From the NCBI GenBank assembly GCA_035293245.1, contig DATDOO010000262.1, forward strand, positions 1-22,483: a DNA stretch of 22,483 bases. Reading direction: 5' to 3'. A program made the position numbers and the translations under genes. This stretch comes from DATDOO01 sp035293245. GTDB taxonomy: Bacteria > Pseudomonadota > Gammaproteobacteria > Methylococcales > Methylococcaceae. How positions within the stretch are numbered: position 1 is the stretch's first letter; each line of letters opens with the position of its first letter. Below are positions 22,456 to 22,483 of this stretch, one piece after another. The notes under the pieces are model-generated. The model searched no databases and was not told where the DNA came from. It was given only the letters and a program-made list of their open reading frames with translations.

Positions 22456-22483
22456 GATTCCCGTCCCCAATCCGCCCGCCGAT

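Noticed and set aside
1..22483. CRISPR array, integrase, insertion sequence or prophage genes
   Set aside because: No regularly spaced repeats with unique spacers and no transposase, recombinase or phage structural genes are seen on either strand.

Overview
This 22.5 kb, GC-rich window looks like a chromosomal segment of a gammaproteobacterium. A Methylococcales-type methanotroph is my best guess, but that is inference. The clues are a soluble NAD-linked formate dehydrogenase operon (fds), a SmbP-like histidine-rich periplasmic protein, an exosortase-associated (TIGR04073-type) protein, a bacterial helix-turn-helix/NBR1-type Ig protein, and two families of GC-rich palindromic intergenic repeats common in such genomes. 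There are no rRNA genes, tRNA genes, CRISPR arrays, insertion sequences or integrases.

Layout. (1) 1-3637, accessory-looking: the end of a truncated antitoxin-like ORF, a nested palindromic repeat, a perfect 14-bp palindrome, an HTH + NBR1/FW-domain protein (317-979), a complete yefM-yoeB toxin-antitoxin pair (1065-1578), and a TonB-dependent siderophore-type receptor starting 13 bp after the toxin. (2) 3734-5332: a six-transmembrane K+ channel with a fused RCK domain, convergent with the next operon. (3) 5358-11539, minus strand: fdsG-fdsB-fdsA-fdsD-fdhD, encoding the NAD-dependent, molybdenum/FeS/FMN formate dehydrogenase and its sulfurtransferase. In a methylotroph this is the last energy-yielding step (formate to CO2 + NADH). 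A palindromic repeat lies between fdsB and fdsA. (4) 11749-17014, plus strand: a tight six-gene run of a stand-alone RCK/TrkA-type protein, an APC-family amino acid permease, tatA, tatB, tatC and a membrane-anchored FlaA1/WbpM-type nucleotide-sugar 4,6-dehydratase. (5) 17078-19687, minus strand: a TIGR04073-type secreted protein and a CstA-family transporter. (6) 19846-22422, plus strand: metG, then a 5' region with strong hairpins and a SmbP-like small metal-binding protein, followed by a GC hairpin.

How the parts may fit together. The fds genes make one enzyme: FdsG and FdsB form the NADH/FMN module, FdsA carries the Mo-bisMGD and FeS chain, and FdsD and FdhD serve assembly and cofactor sulfuration. 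The RCK protein next to the permease suggests ligand-gated control of transport. The Tat genes and the sugar dehydratase are housekeeping export and envelope functions that appear to share its transcript. I see no single spectacular new system. The most unusual items are the HTH-FW regulator with its candidate palindromic operator, the RCK/APC pair inside a tat operon, and the hairpin-rich leader in front of the SmbP-like gene.
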